64,000 bases of DNA from Pseudomonas antarctica (GTDB taxonomy: Bacteria; Pseudomonadota; Gammaproteobacteria; Pseudomonadales; Pseudomonadaceae), in assembly GCF_001647715.1 (NCBI RefSeq), contig NZ_CP015600.1, positions 1,922,001 to 1,986,000 of the forward strand, written 5' to 3'. The notes below the pieces were generated by a model. That model made no database searches. It saw nothing but the letters and a program-made list of their open reading frames with translations, and was not told the origin of the DNA. Shown here piece by piece: positions 7,271 to 17,568 of this stretch. The first letter of the stretch is position 1; each line of letters opens with the position of its first letter. The position numbers were made by a program, and so were the translations under genes.

Positions 7271-8218
7271 ATGAACCTGGCGCGTTACCGTTTTGTACTG
7301 TCCCGGCCGCTGCAATTGCTGCCGGTGTTGTTTGGCATCAGCCTGATCACCTTTGTGCTGGTGCGCTCGATCCCCGGCGACCCGGCGCGGGCCTTGCTGG
7401 GCTCACGCAGTACGCCGGATGCGTTGCTGAAAATCCGCGCCCAGTACGGCCTCGATCAACCGTTGTGGCTGCAGTATTTCTACTTCCTCAAGAACTTGCT
7501 CAAGGGCGATCTCGGCCAGTCGCTGTTGTACAAGGTTGACGCCTTGAAGCTGATCGTCACGCGGATCGAACCGACCTTGGTACTGGTGCTCGGCAGTGTG
7601 CTGCTGGCGCTCTTGATTGCAGTGCCGCTGGCGACGGTGGCGGCGCGCAATAAAGGCGGTTGGGCAGACAACCTGATTCGCGTGTTCACCACGGTTGGCC
7701 TGGGCATGCCGGCGTTCTGGCTGGGCTTGATGTTGATTTTGTTGCTGAGCGTGAAGTGGGGCCTGTTCCCGGTGTCCGGCTACGGGCGCACCTGGCTGGA
7801 TAAGGCTCACCATATGCTGCTGCCCTGTTTGACCATCGCCCTGGCGCTGTCGGCGGTGCTGGTGCGTAACCTGCGCGCGAGCATGCTGATGGAGTTGCAG
7901 GCCGACCATGTCACCGCTGCCCGGGCGCGCGGGCTGTCGGAGGCCGCCGTGTTCCGTCGGCATGTGTTGCCCAATTCCCTGGTGCCGGCGGTCAACCTGC
8001 TGGCGGTGAATATCGGGTGGTTGATCAGCGGCACCGTGGTGATCGAGAGTCTTTTCGCCATTCCCGGCATCGGCCAGTTGCTGGTGCGCGGCATCTTCAC
8101 CCGTGACTACATGGTGGTGCAGGGCGTGGCCATGGTGCTGGCGTGTGCGACGGTGGTGGTCAACTTCGTCGCTGACGTGGTGACGGTGGCCCTCGACCCA
8201 CGAGTGAAGATGCAATGA
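7271..8218 (+). CDS. Peptide/nickel-type ABC transporter permease, DppB-like
   Basis: A 315-residue inner-membrane permease with six predicted helices. The first transmembrane segment and SIPGDPAR loop are typical of DppB/OppB/GsiC proteins, and the EAA loop that docks the ATPase reads AARARGLSEAAVFRRHVLPN. It starts three bases after the pip stop codon and overlaps the next permease by four bases (ATGA), showing a tight operon. It would form the channel with the product of the next gene. Confidence 0.9.
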   Translation: MNLARYRFVLSRPLQLLPVLFGISLITFVLVRSIPGDPARALLGSRSTPDALLKIRAQYGLDQPLWLQYFYFLKNLLKGDLGQSLLYKVDALKLIVTRIEPTLVLVLGSVLLALLIAVPLATVAARNKGGWADNLIRVFTTVGLGMPAFWLGLMLILLLSVKWGLFPVSGYGRTWLDKAHHMLLPCLTIALALSAVLVRNLRASMLMELQADHVTAARARGLSEAAVFRRHVLPNSLVPAVNLLAVNIGWLISGTVVIESLFAIPGIGQLLVRGIFTRDYMVVQGVAMVLACATVVVNFVADVVTVALDPRVKMQ

Positions 8219-9072
8219 GCAGCCGCCCACTGATTGCCCCGTGGCGTTTGCGCCTGCGTTTTGGTTTTCGCAATGGTCGACTGACCGCTGCGTGGGGGTT
8301 GTTGATTTTGTTGGCCTGGTTTGCCCTAGCACTGTTTGCACCGTGGGTTGCGCCTTTTGATCCGATTGCGCAAAACACCGATATCAGCTTGTTGGGCCCC
8401 AGCATGGCCCACCCGTTCGGCACGGATAACTACGGAAGGGACATTCTTTCGCGGGTGATCTGGGGCGCGCGCATCGACTTGCAACTGGCCATCATCGGGG
8501 TGATTTTCCCGTTCATGATCGGCACCTTCGTCGGCGCCGTCTCCGGCTACATTGGCGGTCGTTTCGACAGCGTCTGCATGCGCGTGATCGACGTGATCCT
8601 CGCGTTCCCGTTCCTGGTGCTGATGCTGGCGATCATGGCCATTCTCGGCCCGGGCTTGAAGAGCTTCTATATCGCCATGGCGCTGGTGGGCTGGGTGTCG
8701 TATGCGCGGCTGATCCGCTCACAGATCCTGGTGCTCAAGGAAAGCGACTTCGCCCTGGCCGCCAAGAGCCTGGGCTTTGGCCACGGGCGCATTCTGTTCC
8801 GGCATTTGCTGCCCAACGCGATGTTTGGCTCGATTGTGTTTTCCATGTCCGACGCGGTGCTGGTGCTGCTCAACGGCGCCGCCGTGAGTTATCTGGGCCT
8901 GGGTGTGCAACCGCCGACGGCCGAGTGGGGCACGATGGTGGCCGAAGGGCAGGCGTTCATCACCACCGCCTGGTGGATTTGCACCTTCCCGGGCCTGGCC
9001 ATCGTGACCCTGGCCATGGGTTTCAGCCTGTTGGCCGATGGCGTGGCGCAAGTGTTGGGAGACCGTTCATGA
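8215..9072 (+). CDS. Peptide/nickel-type ABC transporter permease, DppC-like
   Basis: A 285-residue partner permease. The N-terminal cytoplasmic stretch and first helix are followed by the typical HPFGTDNYGRDILSRVIWGA motif of DppC/OppC proteins and by an EAA loop (AAKSLGFGHGRILFRHLLPN). It overlaps both neighbours by four bases (ATGA junctions), consistent with translational coupling. Confidence 0.9.
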   Translation: MSSRPLIAPWRLRLRFGFRNGRLTAAWGLLILLAWFALALFAPWVAPFDPIAQNTDISLLGPSMAHPFGTDNYGRDILSRVIWGARIDLQLAIIGVIFPFMIGTFVGAVSGYIGGRFDSVCMRVIDVILAFPFLVLMLAIMAILGPGLKSFYIAMALVGWVSYARLIRSQILVLKESDFALAAKSLGFGHGRILFRHLLPNAMFGSIVFSMSDAVLVLLNGAAVSYLGLGVQPPTAEWGTMVAEGQAFITTAWWICTFPGLAIVTLAMGFSLLADGVAQVLGDRS

Positions 9073-10025
9073 GCCTGCTTCAAGTGCAGGACCTCAGCGT
9101 GATCGCCCATAACGCCGGGCGTGATGTCACCCTGGTTGACCGGGTGTCCTTCGACCTGGCCGAAGGTGAAATCCTCGGCCTGGTGGGCGAGAGTGGCTCG
9201 GGCAAGACCATGGCCTGTCGCGGCCTGATGCGGCTGTTGCCGTCGGCCAATCTGCGCGTGCAAGGCGGTGCCGTGCGCCTGGCAGGTCGCGATTTATTGC
9301 AACTGGATGACCCCGGCATGCGCGCCGTGCGGGGCGGGCAACTGGGTATGATTTTCCAGAACCCCAGCAGCCATCTTGACCCGCTGATGCGCATCGGCGA
9401 GCAGATCGCCGAAGGTATTCGGCTGCATCAAGGCGCGTCGAAAAAAGACGCACGCTTGCACGCCATCGAGGTGCTGCGCCAGGTCGGCATTCCCGATCCC
9501 AAGGCGCGAGTCGATAACTACCCTCACGAGTTTTCCGGCGGCATGCGTCAGCGGGCAATGATCGCGGTGGCCCTGGGCTGCAACCCGAAAGTGCTGATTG
9601 CCGACGAGCCGACCACCGCGCTGGATGTGACCGTGCAGGCGCAAATCCTGCGCCTGTTGTTGGACCTGCGTGACCAGCATGGCCTGTCGATGATCATGAT
9701 CACCCACGACCTCGGCGTGGTGGCGCAAACCTGTGACTCGATCGCGGTGATGTACGCCGGGCGCCTGTGCGAACACGGCAGCAAGTACGACTTGCTGGCC
9801 CATCCACAACACCCGTACACCGCCGGCCTGATCGATTGCCAGCCCGCCCACAGCAGCGGCCACGCCTTGCTGCGTACCATTGCTGGCCAGCCGCCGTTGC
9901 TGGATGCCTTGCCCGCCGGTTGCCGGTTCAACCCGCGCTGCCCGCAGGTGGGCGCCTTGTGCACCGAGTTGCTGCCGGAAGGTGCGCGGGTGGCCTGTCA
10001 CTATCCCTTGGGAGGTCGCCCATGA
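9069..10025 (+). CDS. Oligopeptide-type ABC transporter ATPase, DppD-like
   Basis: A 318-residue ATP-binding subunit with Walker A (GESGSGKTM), signature FSGGMRQR, Walker B ([12 protein letters not shown]) and switch His (MITHDLG). The C-terminal oligopeptide-transporter extension carries conserved cysteines ([14 protein letters not shown]) that in this family can hold an iron-sulfur cluster. The start at 9069 overlaps the previous stop; longer in-frame starts reach into the permease gene and lack family similarity. Confidence 0.9.
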   Translation: MSLLQVQDLSVIAHNAGRDVTLVDRVSFDLAEGEILGLVGESGSGKTMACRGLMRLLPSANLRVQGGAVRLAGRDLLQLDDPGMRAVRGGQLGMIFQNPSSHLDPLMRIGEQIAEGIRLHQGASKKDARLHAIEVLRQVGIPDPKARVDNYPHEFSGGMRQRAMIAVALGCNPKVLIADEPTTALDVTVQAQILRLLLDLRDQHGLSMIMITHDLGVVAQTCDSIAVMYAGRLCEHGSKYDLLAHPQHPYTAGLIDCQPAHSSGHALLRTIAGQPPLLDALPAGCRFNPRCPQVGALCTELLPEGARVACHYPLGGRP

Positions 10026-11041
10026 GCCTGTTGCAGATCAAGGACCTCGAGGTGCGTTTTGCGGCGTCCGGCACCGGTTTGTTTGGCCTGAATAAACAGT
10101 GGGTGAGGGCGGTGAACGGTGTGTCGCTGAACCTGGCCGCCGGTGAAACCCTGGGTCTGGTGGGCGAGTCCGGCAGCGGCAAGAGCACACTGGGCCGGGC
10201 AATTTTGCACCTCAACCCGATCAGTGCCGGGCAGGTCTTGTTCGATGGCGTGGACATGGCCCATGGCAGCGCTATCGACATCGCTCGCCTGCGCCATGAA
10301 ACCGCGATGATTTTCCAGGACCCTTACGCCGCCTTGAACCCACGCCACACCATTGGCGAAACCATTGCCGAAGTGCTGCGGGTGCAACGCAAAGCCGCGC
10401 CAGAGCAAATTCCCCAGCGGGTCAATGAATTGCTCGAACTGGTCGGCCTGCGCCCCGAATTGGCCAACCGCAAACCCGGTTCACTCAGTGGTGGCCAATG
10501 CCAGCGTGTCGGTATCGCTCGGGCGCTGGCGGTAGAGCCGCGCTTGATCATCGCCGATGAGTGCGTGGCGGCATTGGATGTGTCGATTCAGGGCCAGATC
10601 ATCAACCTGTTGCTGGAACTGCAACAGCGCATGAACCTGGCGATCCTGTTTATCGCCCATGACCTGGCCATCGTGCGTCGCCTGTGCGACCGCGTGGCGG
10701 TGATGTACCTGGGCAAGATCGTTGAGGAAGGCCCGGTGGAGGCGGTGTTTACCGCGCCGCGCCATCCGTATACAGCGGCGCTGATCGAGGCGATTCCCGA
10801 GATTGATCCGCGTCGGCCTTTGCCAGCGGAGCCGTTGCCGGGTGAGCCGCCGAGCCCGTTGAATTTGCCCGCAGGTTGCGCCTTTCACCCGCGTTGCCGC
10901 TACGCCCGGACAATGTGTTCCGTGGTGTTGCCGCCTACTCATTTCCTGCACGAGCATCGATACAGTTGCGTGCTTGAAGCACCTTTGACCCTTTCTGCCA
11001 TTCATGAACAAGGAGTTATGACATGCAATCCCGCCACTTGA
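10022..11041 (+). CDS. Oligopeptide-type ABC transporter ATPase, DppF-like
   Basis: A 339-residue second ATPase with Walker A (GESGSGKST), signature LSGGQCQR and switch His (FIAHDLA). Walker B reads LIIADECVAALD, with Cys-Val in place of the usual Pro-Val/Thr; the catalytic Glu is kept. The C-terminus has the usual cysteine cluster (CAFHPRCRYARTMC). Its last codons run 19 bases into the binding-protein gene. Confidence 0.9.
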   Translation: MSLLQIKDLEVRFAASGTGLFGLNKQWVRAVNGVSLNLAAGETLGLVGESGSGKSTLGRAILHLNPISAGQVLFDGVDMAHGSAIDIARLRHETAMIFQDPYAALNPRHTIGETIAEVLRVQRKAAPEQIPQRVNELLELVGLRPELANRKPGSLSGGQCQRVGIARALAVEPRLIIADECVAALDVSIQGQIINLLLELQQRMNLAILFIAHDLAIVRRLCDRVAVMYLGKIVEEGPVEAVFTAPRHPYTAALIEAIPEIDPRRPLPAEPLPGEPPSPLNLPAGCAFHPRCRYARTMCSVVLPPTHFLHEHRYSCVLEAPLTLSAIHEQGVMTCNPAT

Positions 11042-12537
11042 AGTTGCTCGCCGCGGCTACATTGACCGCTTGGTCCCTCACTGCCGGGTTGGCACACGCC
11101 GCTGGCGTGCTGACCATCGGCTGCCGTGAAGACAGCACCACTTTCGATCCGATCAAAAGCGCGCAAAACCGCGACACCTGGGTATTCGCCAACGTCTACG
11201 ACACCCTGGTGCGCGTGGATAACCTGGGCACGAAGATGGAGCCGGGCCTGGCAGAAAGCTGGGAGATTTCCAAGGATGGCCTGACCTACACCTTCAAGCT
11301 GCGTGACGCGAAGTTCTCCGATGGCTCGCCGATCACCGCCGACGACGCGGCGTTCAGCCTGTTGCGCATCCGCGACAACAAGGCGTCGCTGTGGAGTGAC
11401 CCGTTCAGCCTGATCAGCACGGCCAAGGCCAGTGATCCCAAGACCCTTGTGGTCACCCTGAAAACCCCGGCCGTGGCCTTCCTCTCGCAATTGGCCTCGC
11501 CGACGGTATCGATCCTGTCGGAAAAAGCCATGACCAAAATGGGCGAGGACGCCTACTCGGAAAACCCGGTGACCTCCGGCGCGTTCACCGTAGAGGAGTG
11601 GCGCAAGGGCGATCGCGTCATCCTGAAAAAGAACCCGAACTTCTGGCAGGCCAAGAACGTCAGCCTGGATGGTGTGGAGTGGGTGTCGGTCACCGATGAC
11701 AACACGCGCATGCGCATGGTGCAGAACAACGAACTCGACACGGCGATCTTCGTACCGTTCTCCCGCGTGGAAGAACTGAAGAAAGACAAAAACGTGGTGA
11801 TCCACTCCGACCCGTCCACCCGTGAAGATCACCTGCTGATCAACCACGCTCACGGTCTGCTGGCCAAGCAGCCAGTGCGCGAGGCGCTGGACATGGCCAT
11901 CGACAAACAGTCGCTGGTGAAGACTGCGACTTACGGTCAAGGCGCCGTGGCCTATTCCTACATCCCGAAAGGCTCGCTGTTCCACTATGCCAACAACCTG
12001 CAGCGCCCGTATGACCCGACGGCCGCGAAGAAACTGCTGGAAGAGGCTGGCGCCAAGGATTTGAAGCTCAACTACGTGGTCAACGCCGGCAACGAAGCGG
12101 ACGAGCAGATTGCAGTGATCATCAAGGACCAGTTGGCCAAGGTCGGCGTGACTGCCAACCTGCAGAAAGTCGACCCGACGCAAAGCTGGCAGATGCTGGT
12201 GGACGGTGAGTACGACATTTCAGTGATGTACTGGACCAACGACATTCTCGACCCGGACCAGAAGACCACTTTCGTACTGGGCCATGACACCAACCAGAAC
12301 TACATGACCCGCTACAAGAATGACAAGGTCAAGGAACTGGTGGCGGCTGCGCGGATCGAGGCCGACCCGGTCAAGCGCGAGCAGATGTATGTGGAGTTGC
12401 AGAAGCTGGCGAAACAGGATGTGAACTGGATTGATCTGTACTACAGCCCGTACATCAACATCTCACGCAAGAATGTGAGTAACTTCCTGCAAAACCCGCT
12501 GGGGCGTTTCACCCTTGAGGACGTGGTGAAAAACTAA
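11023..12537 (+). CDS. Periplasmic peptide-type solute-binding protein (SBP family 5)
   Basis: A 504-residue protein with a signal peptide ending near AGLAHA-AG and a mature start (VLTIGCREDSTTFDPIKSA) typical of DppA/OppA-type binding proteins. It ends the pip-ABC operon. Because its neighbours are iminopeptidases and a PipR-like regulator, the ligand may be a small peptide or a plant-derived amide rather than a general dipeptide, but the sequence alone does not settle this. GGAG lies before the ATG at 11023. A REP pair follows the stop codon. Confidence 0.88.
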   Translation: MQSRHLKLLAAATLTAWSLTAGLAHAAGVLTIGCREDSTTFDPIKSAQNRDTWVFANVYDTLVRVDNLGTKMEPGLAESWEISKDGLTYTFKLRDAKFSDGSPITADDAAFSLLRIRDNKASLWSDPFSLISTAKASDPKTLVVTLKTPAVAFLSQLASPTVSILSEKAMTKMGEDAYSENPVTSGAFTVEEWRKGDRVILKKNPNFWQAKNVSLDGVEWVSVTDDNTRMRMVQNNELDTAIFVPFSRVEELKKDKNVVIHSDPSTREDHLLINHAHGLLAKQPVREALDMAIDKQSLVKTATYGQGAVAYSYIPKGSLFHYANNLQRPYDPTAAKKLLEEAGAKDLKLNYVVNAGNEADEQIAVIIKDQLAKVGVTANLQKVDPTQSWQMLVDGEYDISVMYWTNDILDPDQKTTFVLGHDTNQNYMTRYKNDKVKELVAAARIEADPVKREQMYVELQKLAKQDVNWIDLYYSPYINISRKNVSNFLQNPLGRFTLEDVVKN

Positions 12538-12562
12538 ACCCCCAGATACACCGCAAACCAAT

Positions 12563-12647
12563 GTGGGAGCTGGCTTGCCTGCGATGGCATCAACTCGGTA
12601 TGTCAGATACACCGCGGTGATGCCATCGCAGGCAAGCCAGCTCCCAC
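12563..12647. repeat. REP pair (REPIN) at a convergent gene junction
   Basis: GTGGGAGCTGGCTTGCCTGC starts at 12563 and its inverse ends CTCCCAC at 12647; the inner flanks GATGGCATCA/TGATGCCATC extend the pairing. It lies between the ABC operon and the convergent dehydrogenase gene. Confidence 0.88.
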
Positions 12648-12688
12648 TTAAACCCGGTTCCACCGTTTGATTTGTGCTGTGTCAGGTT

Positions 12689-13429
12689 TTACTGCGCATC
12701 AAACGCCTGCCCATTGATGCCCGCACTGTCCGGCCCCATCAGGTACAGGTACACCGGCATGATCTCTTCCGGCGCCGGCCTTTCCATCGGGTTTTCACCG
12801 GGGTACGCCTGGGCGCGCATGCTGGTGCGTGTTCCGCCCGGGTTGATACTGTTGGAGCGCACCGCCGCCACGTCCTCCAGCTCGTCGGCCAGGGTTTGCA
12901 TCAGGCCTTCAGTGGCAAACTTCGACACGCCATAAGCGCCCCAGTACGCCCGGCCCTTGCGCCCGACGCTGCTGGAGGTGAACACCACCGACGCATCCTG
13001 GGACAGCTTGAGCAGCGGCAGCAACGTGCTGGTCAGCATGAACATCGCGTTGACGTTGACGTGCATCACTCGCATGAAATTCTCACCGGACAACTGCTCG
13101 ATCGGTGTGCGTGGGCCGATGATCGAGGCGTTGTGCAGCAGGCCGTCGAGGCGGCCGAATTCTTTTTCGATCATCGCCGCCAGCTCATCGTACTGATGGG
13201 GCAGGGCGGTCTCCAGGTTGAACGGAATCACCACCGGTTGCGGTTGGCCGGCGGCTTCGATCGCGTCGTACACCTCGGCCAGGTTGGCTTCGGTCTTGCC
13301 CAGCAACAGCACGGTGGCGCCATGGGCGGCGTAGGTTTTTGCCGCCGCCGCGCCAATCCCGCGACCGGCGCCGGTCACCAGGATCACCCGGCCTTTGAGC
13401 AGTTCTGGACGTGCGCAGTAATCAAACAT
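12689..13429 (-). CDS. Short-chain dehydrogenase/reductase, YciK-like
   Basis: A 246-residue cytoplasmic SDR. The nucleotide-binding motif TGAGRGIG (about 20-27), NAS, the active-site YGVSK and the following NPGGTRTSMRA are all visible. The C-terminal SAGINGQAFDAQ and overall length match the YciK family of unknown physiological substrate. It is the last gene of a minus-strand group after ubiG and mupP, but a REP pair and 190 bp separate it from mupP, so co-transcription is uncertain. Confidence 0.85.
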   Translation of the reverse strand: MFDYCARPELLKGRVILVTGAGRGIGAAAAKTYAAHGATVLLLGKTEANLAEVYDAIEAAGQPQPVVIPFNLETALPHQYDELAAMIEKEFGRLDGLLHNASIIGPRTPIEQLSGENFMRVMHVNVNAMFMLTSTLLPLLKLSQDASVVFTSSSVGRKGRAYWGAYGVSKFATEGLMQTLADELEDVAAVRSNSINPGGTRTSMRAQAYPGENPMERPAPEEIMPVYLYLMGPDSAGINGQAFDAQ

Positions 13430-13495
13430 AAATAGCCTCGACAGAGTTCAGTAGGTTTACAAACACTGAACCAAGAACAGTACACAAATCCTAAT

Positions 13496-13582
13496 GTGGG
13501 AGGGGGCTTGCTCCCGATTGCAGAGTGTCAGGCACTGTATCAATCACTGACCTACCGCTATCGGGAGCAAGCCCCCTCCCAC
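13496..13582. repeat. REP pair (REPIN), GTGGGAGGGGGCTTGCTCCC variant
   Basis: The left half starts at 13496 and the inverse ends at 13582 (GGGAGCAAGCCCCCTCCCAC). It lies between mupP and the SDR gene, both on the minus strand, and uses a distinct core variant. Confidence 0.85.
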
Positions 13583-13618
13583 ATCGGGTCTTCATAGGTC
13601 AGCAGGACCGGTGAGCAA

Positions 13619-14290
13619 TCAGCAACTGCACAGTGCATTATCCAGCACCTTGCGCAGTTCCAGCGGGTGATCCACCACCACATCGGCGCCCCAGTTGCGT
13701 GGGTTGTCATCGGGGTGGATGTAGCCGAACGTGACCGCCGCAGTGCGGGTGCCGGCGTCACGGCCGGACTCGATATCGCGCAGGTCATCGCCCACAAACA
13801 ACACGCTGGCCGGGTCCAGGTTGAGCATCTTGCACGCCAGGATCAGCGGCTCCGGGTCCGGCTTGCTGTTCTTCACGTGGTCCGGGCAGATCAGCAGCGC
13901 CGAGCGCTCGGCCAGGCCCAACTGCTGCATGATCGGCTCGGCAAAGCGCAGCGGTTTGTTGGTGACCACGCCCCAGACCAGCTTGGATTTTTCGATGTCT
14001 TGCAGCAACTCGGCCATGCCGTCGAACAGTTTGCTGTGGATTGCGCAGCCCTTGAGATAGCGCTCCAGGAACTCCAGGCGCAGTTCTTCAAAGCCAGGGG
14101 ATTCGGGGTCCATCGAGAAGGTCACGGCGACCATCGCCCGCGCACCGCCGGAGATTTCATCGCGGATGTGCTGGTCGTTGATCGGCGCCAGGCCGCGGTC
14201 GGCGCGCATGGCCTGGCAGATCGCGATGAAGTCCGGCGCGGTGTCCAGCAAAGTACCGTCCATATCGAAGAGAACCGCTCGCAACTTCAC
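13619..14290 (-). CDS. mupP: N-acetylmuramic acid 6-phosphate phosphatase MupP
   Basis: A 223-residue HAD-superfamily phosphatase with motif [10 protein letters not shown] (nucleophile Asp9), motif II TNKP, the motif III lysine in KNSKPDPEP and motif [10 protein letters not shown]. Older annotation would call it phosphoglycolate phosphatase (gph), but in Pseudomonas the gene next to ubiG and near gyrA is MupP. It dephosphorylates MurNAc-6-phosphate in the cell-wall recycling route that bypasses de novo UDP-MurNAc synthesis and lowers fosfomycin sensitivity. It lies four bases downstream of ubiG. The MupP call relies on synteny as well as motifs. Confidence 0.85.
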   Translation of the reverse strand: MKLRAVLFDMDGTLLDTAPDFIAICQAMRADRGLAPINDQHIRDEISGGARAMVAVTFSMDPESPGFEELRLEFLERYLKGCAIHSKLFDGMAELLQDIEKSKLVWGVVTNKPLRFAEPIMQQLGLAERSALLICPDHVKNSKPDPEPLILACKMLNLDPASVLFVGDDLRDIESGRDAGTRTAAVTFGYIHPDDNPRNWGADVVVDHPLELRKVLDNALCSC

Positions 14291-14294
14291 AGGC

Positions 14295-14993
14295 TTACTC
14301 CTCGCGCAGAGTCTGGATCATGTAGTTGACGTCCACGTCACTGGCCAGCTTGTAGTGCTTGGTCAGCGGGTTGTAGGTCAGGCCGATGATGTCTTTGACG
14401 GTCAGCCCGGCCTGACGGCTCCAGGCACCCAGCTCGGACGGACGGATGAATTTCTTGAAGTCGTGGGTGCCACGCGGCAGCAACTTCATGATGTATTCGG
14501 CGCCGATGATCGCGAACAGGTAGGCCTTGGGGTTGCGGTTGATGGTGGAGAAGAACACCTGGCCGCCCGGCTTGACCATGCGGAAGCACGCGCGAATGAC
14601 CGAGGACGGGTCCGGTACGTGCTCGAGCATCTCAAGGCAGGTGATCACGTCGAACTGCTCGGGCATTTCCTCGGCCAGGGCTTCGGCGGTGATCTGGCGG
14701 TATTCCACGCTCACGCCGGATTCCAGTTGGTGCAACTGGGCCACGGCGAGCGGGGCTTCGCCCATGTCGATGCCCATGACGGTGGCGCCGCGCTGGGCCA
14801 TCGCTTCGCTGAGGATGCCGCCGCCGCAACCGACGTCGAGCACCTTCTTGCCGGCCAGGTTGACGCGTTCGTCAATCCAGTTGACCCGCAGCGGGTTGAT
14901 GTCGTGCAGGGGTTTGAACTCGCTTTCGCGGTCCCACCAGCGGTGGGCCAGGGCTTCGAATTTAGCGATTTCGGCGTGGTCGACGTTGCTCAT
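14295..14993 (-). CDS. ubiG: Ubiquinone biosynthesis O-methyltransferase UbiG
   Basis: A 232-residue class I SAM-dependent methyltransferase that performs both O-methylation steps of ubiquinone synthesis. The N-terminus ([19 protein letters not shown]) is characteristic, and the SAM-binding motif [16 protein letters not shown] and post-motif [12 protein letters not shown] are intact. It is followed after four bases by mupP. Confidence 0.95.
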   Translation of the reverse strand: MSNVDHAEIAKFEALAHRWWDRESEFKPLHDINPLRVNWIDERVNLAGKKVLDVGCGGGILSEAMAQRGATVMGIDMGEAPLAVAQLHQLESGVSVEYRQITAEALAEEMPEQFDVITCLEMLEHVPDPSSVIRACFRMVKPGGQVFFSTINRNPKAYLFAIIGAEYIMKLLPRGTHDFKKFIRPSELGAWSRQAGLTVKDIIGLTYNPLTKHYKLASDVDVNYMIQTLREE

Positions 14994-15056
14994 GATAAAT
15001 CCTCTAAATCTGATAAATCGGTTTGCAGGTGTTGAAGCTTAGGTTCAAACCCTGCG

Positions 15057-16388
15057 TTATTCGCTGTGCCCGCTGATCCGTTGGCCCCAGGCAATGGCCG
15101 TGGCGGTCAACTGTGGTTCATCCATGCGGGTCAATTGCCGGTCGTCGAGCAACTGCTTGCCGGCGACCCAAAGGTGTTTCACACAATCGCGTCCGGTGGC
15201 ATATATAAGCTGTGAGACCGGATCGTAGATCGGTTGTTGCGCCAGCCCCGAAAGATCAAAGGCCACGATATCGGCAGCCTTGCCGACCTCCAGCGAGCCA
15301 ATCTCGCCCTCCAGGCCCATGGCCCGAGCACCGTTGAGTGTGGCCATACGCAGGGCGCGGTGGGCATCCAGCGCGGTGGCCGAGCCGGCGACCGCCTTGG
15401 CCAGCATCGCAGCGGTACGGGTTTCGCCCAGCAAATCCAGGTCATTGTTGCTGGCGGCGCCGTCGGTGCCGATCGCCACATTCACGCCAGCCTGCCACAG
15501 ACGCTCCACCGGGCAAAAGCCGCTGGCCAGTTTCAGGTTCGATTCCGGGCAATGGATGACGCTGGTGTTGCTTTCTACCAGCAAAGCCAGGTCATCCTCG
15601 CTGATTTGGGTCATGTGTACGGCCTGGAAGCGCGGGCCGAGCAGGCCGAGGCGACCCAGGCGCGCCAGTGGGCGTTCACCGGTCTGCTCGACGGCCTGCT
15701 GCACTTCGAAGGCGGTTTCGTGCACGTGCATATGAATGGACGCGTCGAGTTCTTCGGCGATCACCCGGATTTTTTCCAGGTTCTCATCGCATACGGTGTA
15801 AGGCGCGTGGGGCCCGAAGGTGATCTTGATGCGCGGGTGGTGCTTGAGGTCGCCGAACAGTTCTACGCCCTGGCGAATGGCCTCGTCGGCACTGCTGGCG
15901 CCGGGAATCGGGAAGTCGAGGATCGGAATCGCGATTTGTGCACGCATACCGCTGTTGTGCACGCAGTCGCTGGCGACCTTGGGGTAGAAATACATGTCGG
16001 AAAAACAGGTGATGCCGCCTTTGAGTTGCTCGGCGATGGCCAGGTCGGTGCCGTCGCGCACGAAGGCTTCGTCGACCCATTTGGCCTCGGCGGGCCAGAT
16101 GTGCTTTTCCAGCCAGGTCATCAGCGGCAGGTCGTCGGCCAGGCCGCGAAACAGGCTCATTGCCGCGTGGCCGTGGGCATTGATCAAACCGGGGCTGAGC
16201 AACATGTCCGGCAGCTCGCGCACCTCGCTAGCCGCCAGCTTCAAGGCCGCAGCCCGCGGCCCGATAAAGGCGATGCGCCCGTCGCGGATGCCCAGGCCAT
16301 GTTCCTTGAGCACCACGCCGGCAGGTTCGACAGGTACCAGCCAGGTGGGCAGCAGCAACAGGTCGAGCGGGGCGGCAGTGGAGGTCAT
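15057..16388 (-). CDS. mtaD: 5-methylthioadenosine deaminase, TRZ/ATZ family
   Basis: A 443-residue amidohydrolase. Metal ligands are visible in NAHGHAAMS, in the H-x-H of [12 protein letters not shown], and in [13 protein letters not shown]. It is orthologous in sequence and position to P. aeruginosa PA3170, which deaminates 5'-methylthioadenosine to methylthioinosine in that organism's variant methionine salvage route. The divergent neighbour mtnA acts two steps later in the same pathway. S-adenosylhomocysteine deamination is a possible side activity of the family. Confidence 0.88.
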   Translation of the reverse strand: MTSTAAPLDLLLLPTWLVPVEPAGVVLKEHGLGIRDGRIAFIGPRAAALKLAASEVRELPDMLLSPGLINAHGHAAMSLFRGLADDLPLMTWLEKHIWPAEAKWVDEAFVRDGTDLAIAEQLKGGITCFSDMYFYPKVASDCVHNSGMRAQIAIPILDFPIPGASSADEAIRQGVELFGDLKHHPRIKITFGPHAPYTVCDENLEKIRVIAEELDASIHMHVHETAFEVQQAVEQTGERPLARLGRLGLLGPRFQAVHMTQISEDDLALLVESNTSVIHCPESNLKLASGFCPVERLWQAGVNVAIGTDGAASNNDLDLLGETRTAAMLAKAVAGSATALDAHRALRMATLNGARAMGLEGEIGSLEVGKAADIVAFDLSGLAQQPIYDPVSQLIYATGRDCVKHLWVAGKQLLDDRQLTRMDEPQLTATAIAWGQRISGHSE

Positions 16389-16497
16389 CGCAGGCTTCTT
16401 CCCGGGCAGCTATAAAAGAAGGGCGAAGTATACCCGAGCGTCCTGGCTGGCGGATCGCTATAATCCGCGGCTTTTGTTCATGAGTGCGGGGTAAGGG

Positions 16498-17568
16498 ATG
16501 CGCGACCGACTGTTAGCTGCGGAGAAAGTGAAGGCCATCGATTGGCGTGATGGCGCACTGCACCTGCTCGATCAGCGTGCCTTGCCGTCCCGGGAAACCT
16601 GGGTTGTCTGCGCCACTGCAGCTGAAGTGGCCGACGCCATTCGTACCATGGTGGTGCGTGGAGCGCCTGCGATCGGTATCAGCGCCGCCTATGGTCTGGT
16701 GCTCGCCGCGCGTGAGCGGATCGCCGAAGGTGGCGACTGGCAGGCAGCGTGGGAAGAAGACTACGCATTACTGGCTGATACTCGTCCGACGGCGTCGAAC
16801 CTGTTCTGGGCCTTGAAGCGCATGCGTGATCGGCTGGACCGCGTGAAGAAGCCCGCCGACGCGCTGGTCGTGCTGGAAGCCGAAGCCATCGCGATCCATG
16901 AAAGCGACCGGGAAGCCAACCTCGTCATGGCCCAATTGGGCCTCGAGCGGATTCGCAAGCATCAGGGCAATGCTCAGGCGATCCTGACCCATGGCAATGC
17001 GGGCGCCTTGGCCACCGGCGGTGTCGGCACTGCTCTTGGGGTGATTCGTGCGGCTTTCCTGGAGGGTTTGGTCGAGCATGTCTACGTCAATGAAACCCGC
17101 CCCTGGCTGCAAGGTTCGCGGCTGACGGCGTGGGAGTTGGCGGCAGACGGTATTGCGGTCACGGTGAATGCTGACTCGGCCGGCGCGCATATCCTCAAGA
17201 CCAAAGGCGTGACCTGGGTGATTGTCGGCGCCGACTGCATTGCGGCCAACGGTGATGTGGTCGGCAAGATCGGCACTTATCAGCTGGCCGTCTGCGCCAT
17301 GCACCATGGCGTGCGCTTCATGGTGGTGGCGCCAAGCTCGACACTCGATTTGATGATGGCCACTGGCGATGACGTCGCCCTGGAAGAGCGTGATCCCGGC
17401 GAGTTGCTGGATGTTATGGGGCAGCGATTGGATGTGGCTGCCCTTAATCCCGTGTTCGACGTCACCCCGGCCGATCTGATTGATGTGATAGTGACCGAAA
17501 AAGGCATTGTCGAGCGGCCGGATACGGCGAAGTTGGCCAAGTTGATGTGCCGTAAGCGGCTGCATTAA
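16498..17568 (+). CDS. mtnA: Methylthioribose-1-phosphate isomerase MtnA
   Basis: A 356-residue isomerase of the eIF2B-related family that converts 5-methylthioribose-1-phosphate to methylthioribulose-1-phosphate. Conserved blocks include [10 protein letters not shown], the catalytic-region [20 protein letters not shown], and [17 protein letters not shown]. The gene is divergent from mtaD with 109 bp between the start codons. The ATG at 16498 follows GGGG-TAAGGG. Confidence 0.95.
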   Translation: MRDRLLAAEKVKAIDWRDGALHLLDQRALPSRETWVVCATAAEVADAIRTMVVRGAPAIGISAAYGLVLAARERIAEGGDWQAAWEEDYALLADTRPTASNLFWALKRMRDRLDRVKKPADALVVLEAEAIAIHESDREANLVMAQLGLERIRKHQGNAQAILTHGNAGALATGGVGTALGVIRAAFLEGLVEHVYVNETRPWLQGSRLTAWELAADGIAVTVNADSAGAHILKTKGVTWVIVGADCIAANGDVVGKIGTYQLAVCAMHHGVRFMVVAPSSTLDLMMATGDDVALEERDPGELLDVMGQRLDVAALNPVFDVTPADLIDVIVTEKGIVERPDTAKLAKLMCRKRLH

